Positions 12,070 through 23,654 of a DNA stretch of 64,000 bases are shown here, piece after piece. This DNA is from Trissonchulus latispiculum. Lineage: Eukaryota; Nematoda; Enoplea; Enoplida; Ironidae. The notes under the pieces were generated by a model that was not told where the DNA came from, did no database searches, and saw only the letters and a list, made by a program, of their open reading frames with translations. The DNA is taken from the NCBI GenBank assembly GCA_030248195.1, contig JASAND010012426.1, positions 32,348-96,347 of the forward strand, read 5' to 3'. Numbering within the stretch: the first letter of the stretch is position 1; every line of letters begins with the position of its first letter. A program made the translations under genes and the position numbers.

Positions 12070-13377
12070 GTATTACTTCCTATTCTGAATCCGAAGCAAA
12101 TGACTAAAGGTTGAAAGAAAACTATGAGAAAAGTAACATTTCAGTTAATCGAATATTGGGTTAACACGTCCAAGGCCAGCCTTTCCTACTACTCAAAACT
12201 GACCTCTGAGCGTAAAACGTCCTGCGGCATCAGTTAACACGACATGTTGGTTGTTTTCCCGAAAGCGTCTGGATCTGGAATTTCTTATTTCCTCTGATAA
12301 ATTGCATTCTATTTTTATAACCATCAAATCCTTTAATGCAGTAAATAACGAATTAAAACTATGACTGCAGAGCAAACTTGTATACTAAATAGCCAATTGC
12401 AAAAAAGTTCTTCACTACAGCATAATCTGTTTTAGGTATCCGAGGTGACCTTCTCCCTTGGTGTTCGCCATTTGCGATACAAAGATATCGGATTTTCCTC
12501 AGCCGATTTGTTTATATTTCTAACGGCAATGGCGGAGCACTTCAAGCTGTGCGATTACAAAGGCTATTCATCGGATGAAATTTATCAGGCCTGGTTTGTA
12601 TTCCTAAATCAGCTGGGTCAGGTTATGGCAGCTGCTGTGAAAGCAGCTTTAGCAGCTGAGGCGAAAGCAAACATGAAAAAAGTAGAGCCTCTTCCAGTAG
12701 AACCTGTGCCCGAGTTTGAAATAACAGAGGATGTTGAGGTAAAACATCTGAAAAAGTTCAATGAGGTTGAATATTTGCGTGTAAAATCGCAACTGACGAA
12801 GCTATTAAAGATGGCTGTTTCCATGCAGTATATAAAATGTAAACAATGGGTAGAACCCAACCTACCCAGAAATCCTTTGTAGACTTACATGTGCTGCCTC
12901 TGTAAAAGGATAACAAAGAAAAACACAACAAGGCAAAACATTTATGTCGGCGATGATATTTATTCACTTTATTCATTACTTTATTTGCCACTTTATTCAC
13001 TGGTGTCAGCTTGATTTGATTTTTATTCGCTTACCCACAAATCAAGCAAAACTGCAGTTTTGGAGCTTTACCTAGATGTGATCAAATTTGCCTTGTTTCA
13101 GGAAGCTGAGAACAAGTCAACGACTACATCCAAGCCATCCAAAACTTTATCCGAAATTGGCTCTAAATCTGAAAAAAAATCGGCTCGATCAGAAGGCTCA
13201 ATTTCCGCGAGTAAATTAAAGGGGGCCACTCTAACGGTCCCTCCTACTAGTACCGCCAAAATCACAAAGCCTTTGCCTCCACCGCCTCCATCCTTGCCGA
13301 GTGTGTCGTCGATGTCGTCTTCCACAGTTTCCTTGCCAGGGAGTGGAGTAGTTACATCGAGAAGGCGACAAGAATAA
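11794..13377 (+). CDS. Acylated (globin-X-like) globin with a Ser/Pro-rich tail, three exons
   Basis: Exons 11794-12069, 12436-12738 and 13102-13377 join in phase 0 to give about 284 residues. The ATG at 11794 is chosen because it yields MGCGFST, a Gly2/Cys3 N-myristoylation and palmitoylation signal as known for globin X; the frame stays open further upstream. Exon 1 has a globin A/B region (LTRKEKAIIRKTWLHM). Exon 2 has LGVRHLRYKD, where His is the likely proximal F8 ligand, followed by a G/H-helix pattern (YQAWFVFLNQLGQVM). The distal E7 position appears to be Gln (in FEQANKVG). Exon 3 is a low-complexity Ser/Lys/Pro tail. A membrane-tethered redox, oxygen-sensing or nitrite-reducing role is known for relatives; here it is inferred. 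The exon 2 donor is ambiguous: GAG/GTAAAA at 12738 fits best, but in-frame alternatives downstream would add up to about 36 codons. Confidence 0.75.
12436..12738 (+). CDS. Globin exon 2
   Basis: Starts after CTGTTTTAG with VSEVTFSLGVRH. It holds the proximal histidine and helices F to H, then an Ala/Glu-rich linker. The 3' end is the least certain splice site of the gene. Confidence 0.65.
13102..13377 (+). CDS. Globin exon 3 (Ser/Pro-rich tail)
   Basis: Follows the acceptor TTGTTTCAG and encodes EAENKSTTTSKPSKTL, then a basic Ser-rich and polyproline region ending in SRRRQE and TAA. It is low complexity and probably disordered. Confidence 0.6.
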   Translation, partial: EAENKSTTTSKPSKTLSEIGSKSEKKSARSEGSISASKLKGATLTVPPTSTAKITKPLPPPPPSLPSVSSMSSSTVSLPGSGVVTSRRRQE

Positions 13378-13590
13378 TACAATTAATTATTAACTAACAG
13401 ACGAGTATTTCATTTCTTTTAACTACAACTGTAACTTGATGAAATCAAATTAATGTATCTATACCGAAGATAAAATTGTACCAATGGATCTATTTATTCA
13501 GTAAGCTAGGTACAGTAAGAGGTTTCAGTCAACTGAACCAGTCTAGTGTCAAAAACAGTTGCATTAAGCTTGTTGGAACTGTTTCATTGA

Positions 13591-13664
13591 AGTAATAAAA
13601 CCATGCTTGCGAAGACTGATGAAGGCCAAAATCAGGATCCCTATATTTGTATTATTCACAAATA
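13591..13664 (+). terminator. Candidate polyadenylation signals of the globin gene
   Basis: AATAAA hexamers occur near 13594 and 13659, about 215 and 280 nt past the stop codon. Confidence 0.35.
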
Positions 13665-13976
13665 AAAGAAATGAACTGAAGACATGCACCCCCGAGATTG
13701 CATCCTATGCAGAAACAACCTCTCTTGTAGAGCAAGTTTTTTCCGATTAATGCATTACTTAACTATAAATTAAGTAGACTGATAGGGAGCGAATATGTGG
13801 TATAATAATATATAATACATAATATAATATAATAATTGTGGTATAACTCCTAGTGGTTGAGAGCGTCAACTATTTCTTGTGCCCTTCTGTTATCCTTTTA
13901 TTGTTTTCTTAAACTAAGTTTAACTATCCTAACTTTCAGCTTAAGCTAACTTTAATTGAATAAGGATGTAGTTCAG

Positions 13977-14042
13977 TGTTTTATTAAAAGTGAACAAAAC
14001 ACGATTTGAGTGTTTTATTAAAAGTGAACAAAACACGATCTA
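13977..14042. repeat. 33-bp tandem duplication
   Basis: Two adjacent near-identical copies of a unit containing GTTTTATTAAAAGTGAACAA in the globin-ENaC intergenic region. The remaining sequence from 13665 to 14502 is AT-rich and shows no gene. Confidence 0.8.
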
Positions 14043-14502
14043 GAGACAAAACACAAAAGATCTAGAGCTATGTCCAAGTATAATTTATACCAAAACATAA
14101 TAATAATACGTAATAATTAAGACTGTGACAAGCGACGATCCCTTAATTATGCTTTTAACAAGAGCTACAAGATAAATGGATGATCCCACGATATGGTATC
14201 TAGCGTCTAGCACGCAACTGAGCACCCAGTACATAATTGTTTAAGCTCACTTCTCGAATGTTTACGGGCTGAATGAAGCTAAACATGATCGGTCAATTCG
14301 AAACGCCACTGTCAAGCTTCAGCAAGAAAGCATAAAGCAAGCATAACTATGTACCAGGTACTTGCGGAGAGCCCGTCTTTATCGTGTATACCATATTCCC
14401 TCCCCAGCCTAGTAAATGTATGAGCGTGAATAACTTGCCTTTTGTCTCGCCTGTACACTTTTGTTTTTGCAACACTAAAACGACATAAAGTAACTTGGCA
14501 CT

Positions 14503-14658
14503 TCATGATGATAAATCCATCTTAGTTACAGTAGGTGCAACCTCCGATTGAGAAATTTGAGCAGGACTAGCTGCGACTTGATTAGCAAACTTTTTCAGAC
14601 AAATGTTGATGCAAAAGCGCAAGAATAGTTGTGCAAGACCAAGAATTGATGTTCCAAC
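14503..14658 (-). CDS. DEG/ENaC exon, TM2 and C-terminus
   Basis: Follows acceptor AACATAG with VGTSILGLAQLF, the pore-lining helix with G-x-S, then a short cytosolic tail ending DLSS and TGA. Confidence 0.85.
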   Translation of the reverse strand, partial: VGTSILGLAQLFLRFCINICLKKFANQVAASPAQISQSEVAPTVTKMDLSS

Positions 14659-17600
14659 CTATGTTGAAAACAGAATAAGTTATTTAGAAGTGTAAATAAA
14701 CATTAGAAAGTGTGCCAAATATAAAAGAATATATTAGTATACTTAGACAATTCATCAGCAGATAAACGGGGAGCCCTTCCTGAAATTGGTACCGTATTCT
14801 CGCGCTTAAGGGAACACCCACTTAAGAGAACATGTTCTCTTAAGTGAACGTGTTTTCTTAAGTGAATTCAGAAAAATTGTGAAGGCTAAATTTAAAAATT
14901 GTTTTTGAAAACTAAATGTCATAAAAATTGGTCAACGGATACTGAATTTCTTGTTTTTTCCAAGAAAAACTAATGATGTAAACCATTCACACCATAAAAA
15001 GTGACAATAATAATTATAAAAAATGAAAAAGCAACATCGATGATTGTTTTTTGGTGGTACTGAACATTCACTTAAGCGAACATGTTCTCTTAAGTGAGCA
15101 TGTTCTCTTAAGTGAAATCAGAAAATTTTCCAATTTTGTCCGTATTTCACTTAAGAGAACATGTTCTCTTAAGCGCGAGAGTACGGTAATCAGTTGAAAC
15201 GGACGAAGTCTCACTGTGGGTGCTAAAGCCAGATAACAGGCAGTGTATTCCCTTAGTTCGATATGTTTCGAGCTTTAGAATGCAAGCTAGGACCGTGTTT
15301 TATTTGATTATACTTGGGTGAATATTTCAGGAGGGCAGGAATTAGCGGGCAGTGGGCCTGTTAGGCTTGAACTATATTAAGGACAACACTTGTGATATTC
15401 CAATATATTATGTAATTTTTATATTAAACGCAGGCCATAAGAACTACGGCACACCATTGTTATTTTGCAGCACATCGTATAAATTGAAAGTGAAGCGTAA
15501 GCCTAGAACTGTCTGAACGCTATTCTCTTTTTTATAGGACGCAAGCCAGTTTCGTCTCTAGTAAGACCTTCGATTTTTCGTCTGTTTAAGCTTCAGCAAG
15601 TAAAAAGCATATGTGCTAAATCCAGACCCAGAGACAATACAGACGTGTTGTAGTGTTAGATGATACAAATAGACACAGGGGATAAACACAGATTGTACTC
15701 TTGTACCCATATTCCGAACGTTGATCCAATTTCCGCAACAGTACGAAATAGATCAAGCTTCAACTGCTCTTCGGCTACCTCTGCTTCTAGACGCTCAAAG
15801 AACATGTGAATCACCACAGCGCGTTTGTTGTTGTAGTGGCGTGGTTGAATACGTTTTTGGAAACTAAATGTACAATTCGAAATTAAAAATACATGGCCCG
15901 AACACTTGTTTGTATTAGTAATAACTACATACATCTACATTAGTATTGGTAAATGTTAGTGTTTAGCTCAACATCAGAACGCAGAGACTGCTGGGAGGAT
16001 TACCGCAGCATGTACTTCTACAAACCAAAATAACCTTTCCTGCATACCTGGAATAAGACACGACCTTTTCGTAGTAATGGTCTACACATGAGGGCGGACA
16101 CTGTCTTTGACAATCTCGTGACCACTTCATTTGTCCAGATCTAACTTCTTCCGAAATGTAGGGGCGAGCAACACAGCGGCCATTTTCTATTATACTGCAG
16201 GGTCTTTTGGTAAGGCCAGAGGCATTAAGAGACATAAGCCCAGCACATTCTCCACAGCCCTCCATTTCTCCAGACTCAGCCATCTTTTCATAAAAGCACA
16301 TAATTATGCAGTACTGATAACCTCCGTATTCGCTATTGCATGGACTGCTCCTACTGTTGACTCGTAGAGTAGTCTTTTTCTTCAATGATAGGGAAATGAG
16401 ATTATTAGGAGAAACATGCATTATTTCCAAAGCAGAAGATCCTAACGGTGCCATCAGCATCAAGCCATCATTTTGAGGCATTAGAGCCTGACTCTTATTG
16501 GAATACGGTATCTCTGCTTCCAGAAATAATCCTAAAATTAATCTAGCATTCATATTTTTTCGCATTCTTTCAAATCTATTGTCGTTGAATAGTTTAAGAT
16601 GCGACAAATTTGAATCTGAACAGAAGAACCAAATAATTTCATTGCGAGACACTCATCTCATCTACTCAATTGCTACACGTTTGGGCAAACCCGTTGTTTC
16701 CAAGTCAAATATTCAAAATACCTTGAGTTTATGGAGGGATACAAAAGAGATCAGGGCAAACTTTTCAGGCCCGATTTTCAATAAGTTTTGGCCGAAGTTC
16801 AATAATGAGGCAACCGTTTATATGTCCAGATTCAGTACACGTTTGTCGCGAAAGTTTTTGGCACAAAATAAAAGCACTACTTTTTCACATTTTCTATATA
16901 CAATATATAGACCTTAACGCTGAGGCTAAATCAACACTGCAATACTTGTGAGTTTTTGAGACCGCAAAGATATATAGTTTGGACAAGTAAATTTCTAGAA
17001 ATCAGCGACATCGGAGAAAGAAGAAAGTAGACCAAAAACTAGCCCTCCCCTTATGAATGTATGCATGCAAAATGAGTGTTAGTGTATAATACTGAAAAGG
17101 TCCGTAACGGGAAAAGTGCATCAGAACTCTGGCAAATCCAGTCAAATGATATTGTGCTTACGAGTTTCTTTAGATCTACCAAAATCATACATGTAAAAAA
17201 GTATTCTAAACGAATTGCTGTTTTTAAATTTGGTCAGTGAAAGCAAATGTTACCTTGGGTTGGTCCACAAGTGGTTTGTTTAAATACTTTGGTCGTTGGA
17301 CAAAAACCTGCGGCGCTGAACATTTTTTCGTTGTCGTTGCAACAGTCTCTGGTGGCGTTTCTGTTATCGAATATGCAAGCTTTTATGATGTCCCGGCAAT
17401 TTAAGGAAATGTTGCGAAACATATCAGGAACTGATATATTTTGCTTCTGCAGAAATTCATGTACTTTTAAACCAACATCAACAACTCCAGTGAAAAGGTC
17501 TGTAATACTGTTTTTCAAGTCCATATATCCAAAGATAAAAGGGCTGAATAAATTAGCGGCAACCAATCCACCAAATCCATACATCCAACTAGAATTGAAA

Positions 17601-19003
17601 CCGTCTATATTCGATAGAAACTTTTCGGTTCTCTCAGGCACATACCTGAAAAATCAACACTGAGCTTCAGTTTGACAAAACATCAATACAGCAATCGTTC
17701 TCTTTTTTCTTAAATTTAGTATAAAATTGTAAACTGTAGAAGTATGGCTAAACATAGTGACTAGTCGAAACAAACTGAAGTGTTATTTCTAACATAAACC
17801 AAATACTGTTTCTCGAAAACTACAAAGATGTTATGAGCTAAATGAAAGAACAAACGAAACTAAGATTCATACTTAGTGCTAATGTGCTTTTGTGTTTTGT
17901 GCTTTGTACTTTCCAGTTCATCGGAAAAGCACAGTGCTTTGTGCTTTTTAATTCATACTTCCAAATGTGTTTTGTGCTCTGTCTTTTGTGCTTTTGTGCT
18001 TTCGGATGTGCTTTCGAATGTTGAGACGAGCTCAACATTTTCAGAAGTGCTCTTGTGCTTAGCCAATCAAACTCCAGCATTCTTGACTTCATCTAATAAA
18101 AATAGAAGGCCTAGATCAGAAGAGACGGTAGCAACGAAGCCATGATGACTGAAAGATGATATAATAAATGATGAAAAATAGGAAAACTATAAGAATTAAG
18201 ATGCATATTAACAGTATATGTCTACATTTAGCTATGTAATTTAGATTTCAATATTCTAACTTTGGAAGTTGTTAAATTTTAACTTAAACTTATTGGTTAA
18301 CAAATATTGTTTTAAAGTATGTTATGCTGCTTTCTATTGGCAAATATGCAGTTTAAAAGTTGACCACAATTAATTTTCTTTTTTATGTTTTTGAAACTTG
18401 TTTTCCTATTTAATTTGTGGCAGAATATGCATACTTATACGTTTCTGTGAGTCTGGTAACTAAAGCTCGGGACTTGTACCTTACAGTCCCCACGAGAAGT
18501 ATGTAAGCTTCCTCGTGAGCACAAAGCACAAAGCACTAAGGACAAAGGACAAAAGCACAAAGGGCAAAGCACAAAAGACGAAGCACAAAGCACTCATAGA
18601 AAAGACAAAAGCACAAAAAATATGAACCGGGCTTAAAGAACAGAAAAATATTTAGCGCCTGTAATAGAATGTCTAGTAACTGGATGTCATCTAATTCGTG
18701 GGGGAATTAAATAGCTAAGTGGAGATAGCTTCACACCACAAGAGACAAGAAACATGAAAGTTGAAATTGGTGTAAAGGGTACTGGCTTGATTATACACTA
18801 AAGCTATAGTTTTAAAATTACCTCTCGAACGGGCAAATAGTCAATCGAGGCAAATCCACAGTAGTCAAAGTATTTATTTTGAAGACCGTAAGTACGTCCT
18901 GCTTCCAATACACTAACAAAATTCGATGGGTGGAATAAAATGCCAACATTACCGTAGTGAGAATCAACAAAATCTGGAAAACCCTAAGCACCCGGCTACA
19001 CAT
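14503..19003 (-). CDS. DEG/ENaC-family (amiloride-sensitive / peptide-gated type) sodium channel subunit
   Basis: Five exons, in transcript order 19003-18822, 17645-17254, 16615-16048, 15863-15707 and 14658-14503, give 484 codons with matching phases. Features in order: TM1 (about residues 6-30, VFQILLILTTVML), the family motif LPRLTICP just after it, a cysteine-rich extracellular domain (SLNCRDIIKAC, CGEC, CQRQCPPSC), an acidic pre-TM2 segment, and TM2 with the G-x-S selectivity motif (WVGTSILGLAQLF). The product is one subunit of a trimeric plasma-membrane cation channel; the gating stimulus cannot be told from sequence. Length is near the short end for the family. The usual cytosolic His-Gly motif before TM1 is missing, so an upstream exon may exist: the frame is open from ATG 19003 back to an acceptor, TTTCAG, at 19023-19028. 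Confidence 0.85.
14791..15187. mobile_element. 397-bp MITE in a DEG/ENaC intron
   Basis: Inverted ends ACCGTA(T/C)TCTCGCGCTTAAG at 14791-14810 and 15168-15187. The inside carries several copies of the self-complementary phrase GTTCTCTTAAGTGAAC in both orientations, around a central AT-rich part. There is no coding capacity. It is inserted in the intron between the last two exons of the channel gene. Confidence 0.8.
15707..15863 (-). CDS. DEG/ENaC exon, pre-TM2
   Basis: Encodes an acidic segment (FFERLEAEVAEEQ) and AEIGSTFGIW, equivalent to the conserved entry to TM2; donor TGG/GTACAA. Confidence 0.8.
16048..16615 (-). CDS. DEG/ENaC exon, cysteine-rich extracellular domain
   Basis: 568 nt from the acceptor TTCTGTTCAG to the donor CAG/GTATGC. 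It has CNSEYGGYQYC, MEGCGECAG and QCPPSCVDHYYEKVV, the pattern of the thumb-domain disulphide ladder. Confidence 0.85.
17254..17645 (-). CDS. DEG/ENaC exon, finger/palm region
   Basis: Starts after TTTTTCAG with RYVPERTEKF. It contains NCRDIIKACIF and GFCPTT, the first cysteine pairs of the extracellular domain; donor CAAG/GTAACA. Confidence 0.8.
17877..18620. repeat. Inverted pair of GCACAAA-rich repeats
   Basis: Irregular GTGCTTTTGTGCTTTGTG repeats at about 17885-18005 are mirrored by GCACAAAGCACAAAG repeats at about 18518-18615. The pair lies in a channel-gene intron and may be the arms of a degenerate foldback element; boundaries are unclear. Confidence 0.6.
18822..19003 (-). CDS. DEG/ENaC exon with TM1
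   Basis: Encodes MCSRVLRVF to LTICPFE plus two bases of the next Arg codon; donor AG/GTAATT. If the upstream acceptor is used the exon would begin at 19022. Confidence 0.75.
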
Positions 19004-19466
19004 CGTAAAAATTAAGTTAATACTGAAATGAAATAAAAGTACATTGCACCAACAATCTCCTTATAACTAGCAATTGACTTTACTACTCTTTAATTGCTTA
19101 TATAATATTGAAAATTCAAATTCTGTTAAGAAAAACGAAGTCAATCTGTGTCACCTAATTTCCAATACCAATTAACCAACAACTGACGCAATAGGTCACT
19201 TCCGGCCAGTTTAACATGTCTAAGCAACGTAGCTGATTTCTTAGAAACCAAAACCATAATCTTCCTGTGTGGCTGTTTCTGTACTATACTGTATCGTGGC
19301 ATCAAAATTAGGTACCAGAACTGTTCTGTCCGCAAACAGGGTTAATAGCCTTCACCTCCGTAGACCAGGAAAAATGCTCTTAACATTTCCATCATGCGTC
19401 TGTCAAAAGATTCTGATCCTCATTGCTGGCTGACAATCACACTTTTTGACATTCCTAAAACGCAAT

Positions 19467-19712
19467 GTTGGAAATTCCAAATCTCAGAAACTAAGTGAAG
19501 TTCTGTGGGTAAAATCCATGACTTTTTGATAGTTCCAAAACCCAGAAACTATGTTAAGGTCTTTGAGCAAAATCCATCCTTTTTTGAAGTAATTCCACAA
19601 CTCAACTCTATATAATTCCATAGGCCTGAAATTAAGCGGAATTCTTTGAGCAAAGTCCATGACTTGTCGCTGGAAATTCCAAAAGTCGGAAATTAGGTGA
19701 AGTCGTCTTGAA
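19467..19712. repeat. Degenerate tandem repeat, about 70-bp unit
   Basis: Three to four diverged copies of a unit with GGAAATTCCAAA, GAAACTAAGTGAAGT and AAAATCCATGACTTTTT. The flanks from 19028 to 21510 hold no gene I can support; open frames there are short and lack motifs. Confidence 0.6.
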
Positions 19713-21510
19713 TGTTTTTTTTTCGGAATATCAGCTATCAACTATATCAATATTTGCTCTAAGAATCTTTTGACAGACGCCTTAAGACCTTTATAGACCT
19801 TCAATAAGATATGAAAATTAACTCATCAAAGCTATGCCAACGACTTGTCAACATCCAACCAACGGTGAATTGGCCCGGAAATTCTGGACCTCGCATCGAC
19901 TAACGCCCAACACTAACCTTCTTACACCACGAATAAGGTTCTTTACATTTTCAATAATATCAAGAAGGCAAGAGTTTCTGGATCAAAAATTTCTTCTGTA
20001 ATTTGTAATTAGACAACAAAAATTGGTTATTCAATCCTGCGGAAAATGAGAAAACTGAAGACAGACTCTGTCAATTAATTACTCTATTCCTATAAACTAG
20101 TTCAAACAGGCAATGGATGCTAACGTGACAACAGGATGGCTGCAATACCCAGAAGGAGGGTATTTTCAGAACAGATATTCAGGTGACAAAACCATTAGCT
20201 AAGGCCTATTCAGGTGACGTGATAGAAGGCAGCTTGCGTTGATGGAGTACAAACTGAATTCCCTGATTTTGTTTGGGCGCATAGGGTTGGCAATTGGCAT
20301 ATGGCTGTAGGCAAGTTAAGATTGGATAACACTTTTAAATAACTAATAGCCCCTGAGTTGTCCCGCTTAGCGTGTAATTAGTGCAAAGTGGGACCCCGGA
20401 AGTTACGGGGGGTCCAGAGTTAATGAACCGAGCATACCTAGCATGATTTGTACATGATAGTGTAAGAGTCTCTTACTCTTGCTATTATGTACTCTTGCCA
20501 TAAATGATAGCTGGCTATTATATTCATTAGATCTCGTTATGGTCAAAGTTTTGAAACATCTGTCTAATCCGGCCTATCGTGAGGTATAACCAATTCACAT
20601 GCCATATACACCAGTTTCCGCCAATTTATGAAGTCTCTTCAGGACGCTAGGCAGTGTAGGTTCTTTCGGATTTTAGGCATCATTTGGATTTGAACTTTGG
20701 CATCATTATTGGAAGTGTCTACGTATCTACTACAAGATTAAACTGGGAAGCTATTTTGCACTTGTACTTGCACATTTTCTTTAAGATGTTGCTTTATGAC
20801 CTGACTTCATTTATGACTAGTAATGAAATGAAGGTTGTCAAACAACGCTTTGTTCTTTGCTGGTAGCAAAGATTACGAGCAATGTATTCTTCGTAACGGT
20901 ACAGTGGGGAAGGTTGAATGCCAGACTTGGATCTTCCAGATAAAAATGATGTAGACCTCTTGAATAAAATGGGGTACATATGTGAGCAATTATAACCGAA
21001 ATGTATACATTTTCAACACGACGTGATTGTTACAAAAAGAAATAAAAGTTTTTAAACAGTTTTACAGACTTTTACAAAGAAATTTTATGTCGGAAGAAGC
21101 CGTTACAAATTCCAATTCTTTCGATCTGTTTTGGCAAAATGTTCAAAAAAGGCACGTGTAGCTCATTTTACAATACTAAAGAGATCATACTATGTTAATG
21201 TGCTTAGTGTGCGTATCGTCGTTTATTGTTGTCACATTCCCATCGCCCTTTAGACCTTGGCTGGCGCTTGGTTTAGCTATCGTCATCATTTCTTTTGGTT
21301 GGTCGGGAAGGTGGGGTGGCACACAGATTTTGGGTGAGTGCTAAAACTTGGGAGGGCTGTATGCGCATACAAAGTATTGATTGGGCTTGGGTTTGCTTAG
21401 CACCTACTACTCTGGGGAAGTTCTCCCACGAAGACTCCCCAACACTACAGTTGTACTGTGAGTCTTTCAATCCTTTTACGGCGTAATGTATGGTCTTCGT
21501 AATTAAGCAC

Positions 21511-21518
21511 TTAGTTTG
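21511..21518. repeat. Left 8-bp target-site duplication TTAGTTTG
   Basis: Identical to 26734-26741 and directly abutting the inverted termini of the 5.2-kb element. Confidence 0.85.
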
Positions 21519-22727
21519 GGTGGGGTCTAAAAGCAGGACCAGGACCAGGACCAGGACCAGGGGTCTAAAATCAGGACCAGGACCAGGACCAAGGGTCTAA
21601 AACCAGGACCACTTTCAGGACCACCCTCAGGACCACTCCCCAGGACCAGGACCAAGGGTCTAAAACCAGGACCACTTTCAGGACCACCCTCAGGACCACC
21701 AATGTGACCGCAAAAAAGCAACCTTTAGCAGCGGGGGCAGGTATTTTAAATCTAAATCAATCTTAGGATCACTTCTAGAAACGAAGTGGGAATGAAGCCT
21801 TTCCACCACAAAACTGTTCAAAGTTTAGGTTCTTAACTTGCTCTTGAATATATTTATTTATGTTTGAATTTTGAATTAGAATTTTAAATGTTAATTTTAA
21901 TTTTGAATTTTATATTTATTTATTTTTGAATGTTTATTTATACATTTGCCGAATAATTGCTGCACCAGTTGTAAGTACTAGGTATATTAATTTGTTAGAT
22001 CGACTCGGTATCATTGTGATAAAAGTAATGGTCTTAAAACTGTATAAAGGAACACAAAATCTGGCGTAGTCTATGATGCTCTTGCATTCCTTTATATATC
22101 CGCATCCATATATCTATTGTCTCAATTCATCTGTAAAACAAAGCGTGAGAAAGTGTTCCGTCTGCGTGTGGCTCAACCAATGCGATAGTCTATGTGCCTA
22201 TATGCCTGTGTGCTAGAGATGAGATCAGGGCCGACAAAGCCCGGCCCTGTCCGGCCCGGCCCGGCCCGACGGGCCTGGCCGGGCCGCGCAGACCTGGTTT
22301 TTAAACAGGGCCGGGCCGGGCCGGGCCTGGAAAAAATTTACTAAGGGCCGGGCCGGGCCGCGCAGCTCCCAATGGAAAAAGCCCGGTCCGGCCCAGCCCT
22401 GTGCGGCCCTGCCAAGCCCTGACGCTTCTCACATTAATTTATTGCACTTTTACACTTTCCAATTCTAATAATTGTTCTTGACTTCCTAAATCTAAAATTT
22501 TTTTGCTTCCTTTGCATCAAATGAGACTTCATTTGCCAAACATTGTTAAAGTTTACGTACTGTTTTTTCAAATTTTAGTTAATAAAGAGCGCCTCTTTGT
22601 GTAACATACGTCTTCTTTTCAGTAACAAAACTTCAATTTACTATAATAGGTAAATGTTTTAAACTCACTAAAAACACATAAAACTATTTCGGTAAATCGA
22701 TCTCAGGCTAATTTAGTCTTCCTATTA

Positions 22728-22800
22728 TCATAGGGGTTGCGGTAGCGACCCCTATAATATGAGTGAAAATGGTCGAATGACCGTGTAAAACAAGGCTGCG
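22728..22800. repeat. 73-bp direct repeat, copy 1
   Basis: Nearly identical to 25073-25145. It contains a small palindrome (AGGGGTYGCGGTAGCGACCCCT) and a second one (GGTCGAATGACC). Copy 1 is followed by four CTGCGCAGA units. Confidence 0.85.
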
Positions 22801-23654
22801 CAGAAGCTGCGCAGATTCCTGCGCAGATCCTGCGCAGATTATGTGCGCAAAAAATTGTACGTGTCGAGTTTAGTATATTTGCCAAGTTTCATCCACGTAC
22901 CACTTTCCGTTAAAAGGTTGCGCCAAAAATCGCTTACGAAAATTGTGTTTTTTTTCCGGTTTCTCGCTTTTGATGTCTCATAAGGGGGTTTTGTAGCTTG
23001 AATAACTACAGATAGAAAAATTTTTGCCTATGAAACCCATATATATTCTTGTAGTACAAATTGAAAATAAGAAAATAAGCTAGGTTTTATGCCTCCCGGA
23101 GCCGGAAAAAATTTTTGGCTGGGGGCCAAAGTCGGCCAAAACGCTAAAATGGCCAAAAAGTATGCTTCAAAGGCGCCTTAATAAGTCAGACTGGTCTATA
23201 TATGGGGCAATACTGACTATATGGTTAAACAGCACACATATCGGGGTCGTTCAAATGCTATATAATTTTCCGTCTCTGTGCGTAATTTTTCGGTACTGGC
23301 CGGCCAAAGTTGGTGAATTTTGGGTCGAACTTTAAACTTAATTTTTTCGCTTATTTTGCTACATGGGTGGCTCAAATTTTGCATACAAAGGTTTTTCGGG
23401 ACAGAGCATCGATTCCTGCTAGCAGTTTTGCTGCCCGAGTAACCCAAGTTGTCTGGGCTGGTTCCACTTGACCGTCTGAGGGGTCAAGTCGGTAACCGCT
23501 TCCCGGAGGTCCATAGTAGGCTTTACTTAGCCTCTCCAAACTTTGTCTATAGGGGTTTTCTGGTGCGCCCAGCTCATTCCCGGTGTCCGTTTTGCGGTCT
23601 GACCCACCCATCTTGCTGTGCTGGTTCCACTTTGCCATATGGAGGCTCAGGTCG

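Noticed and set aside
13610..13640. CTGATGA near 13617 as a ribozyme core
   Set aside because: No stem II, GAAA or stem III partner.
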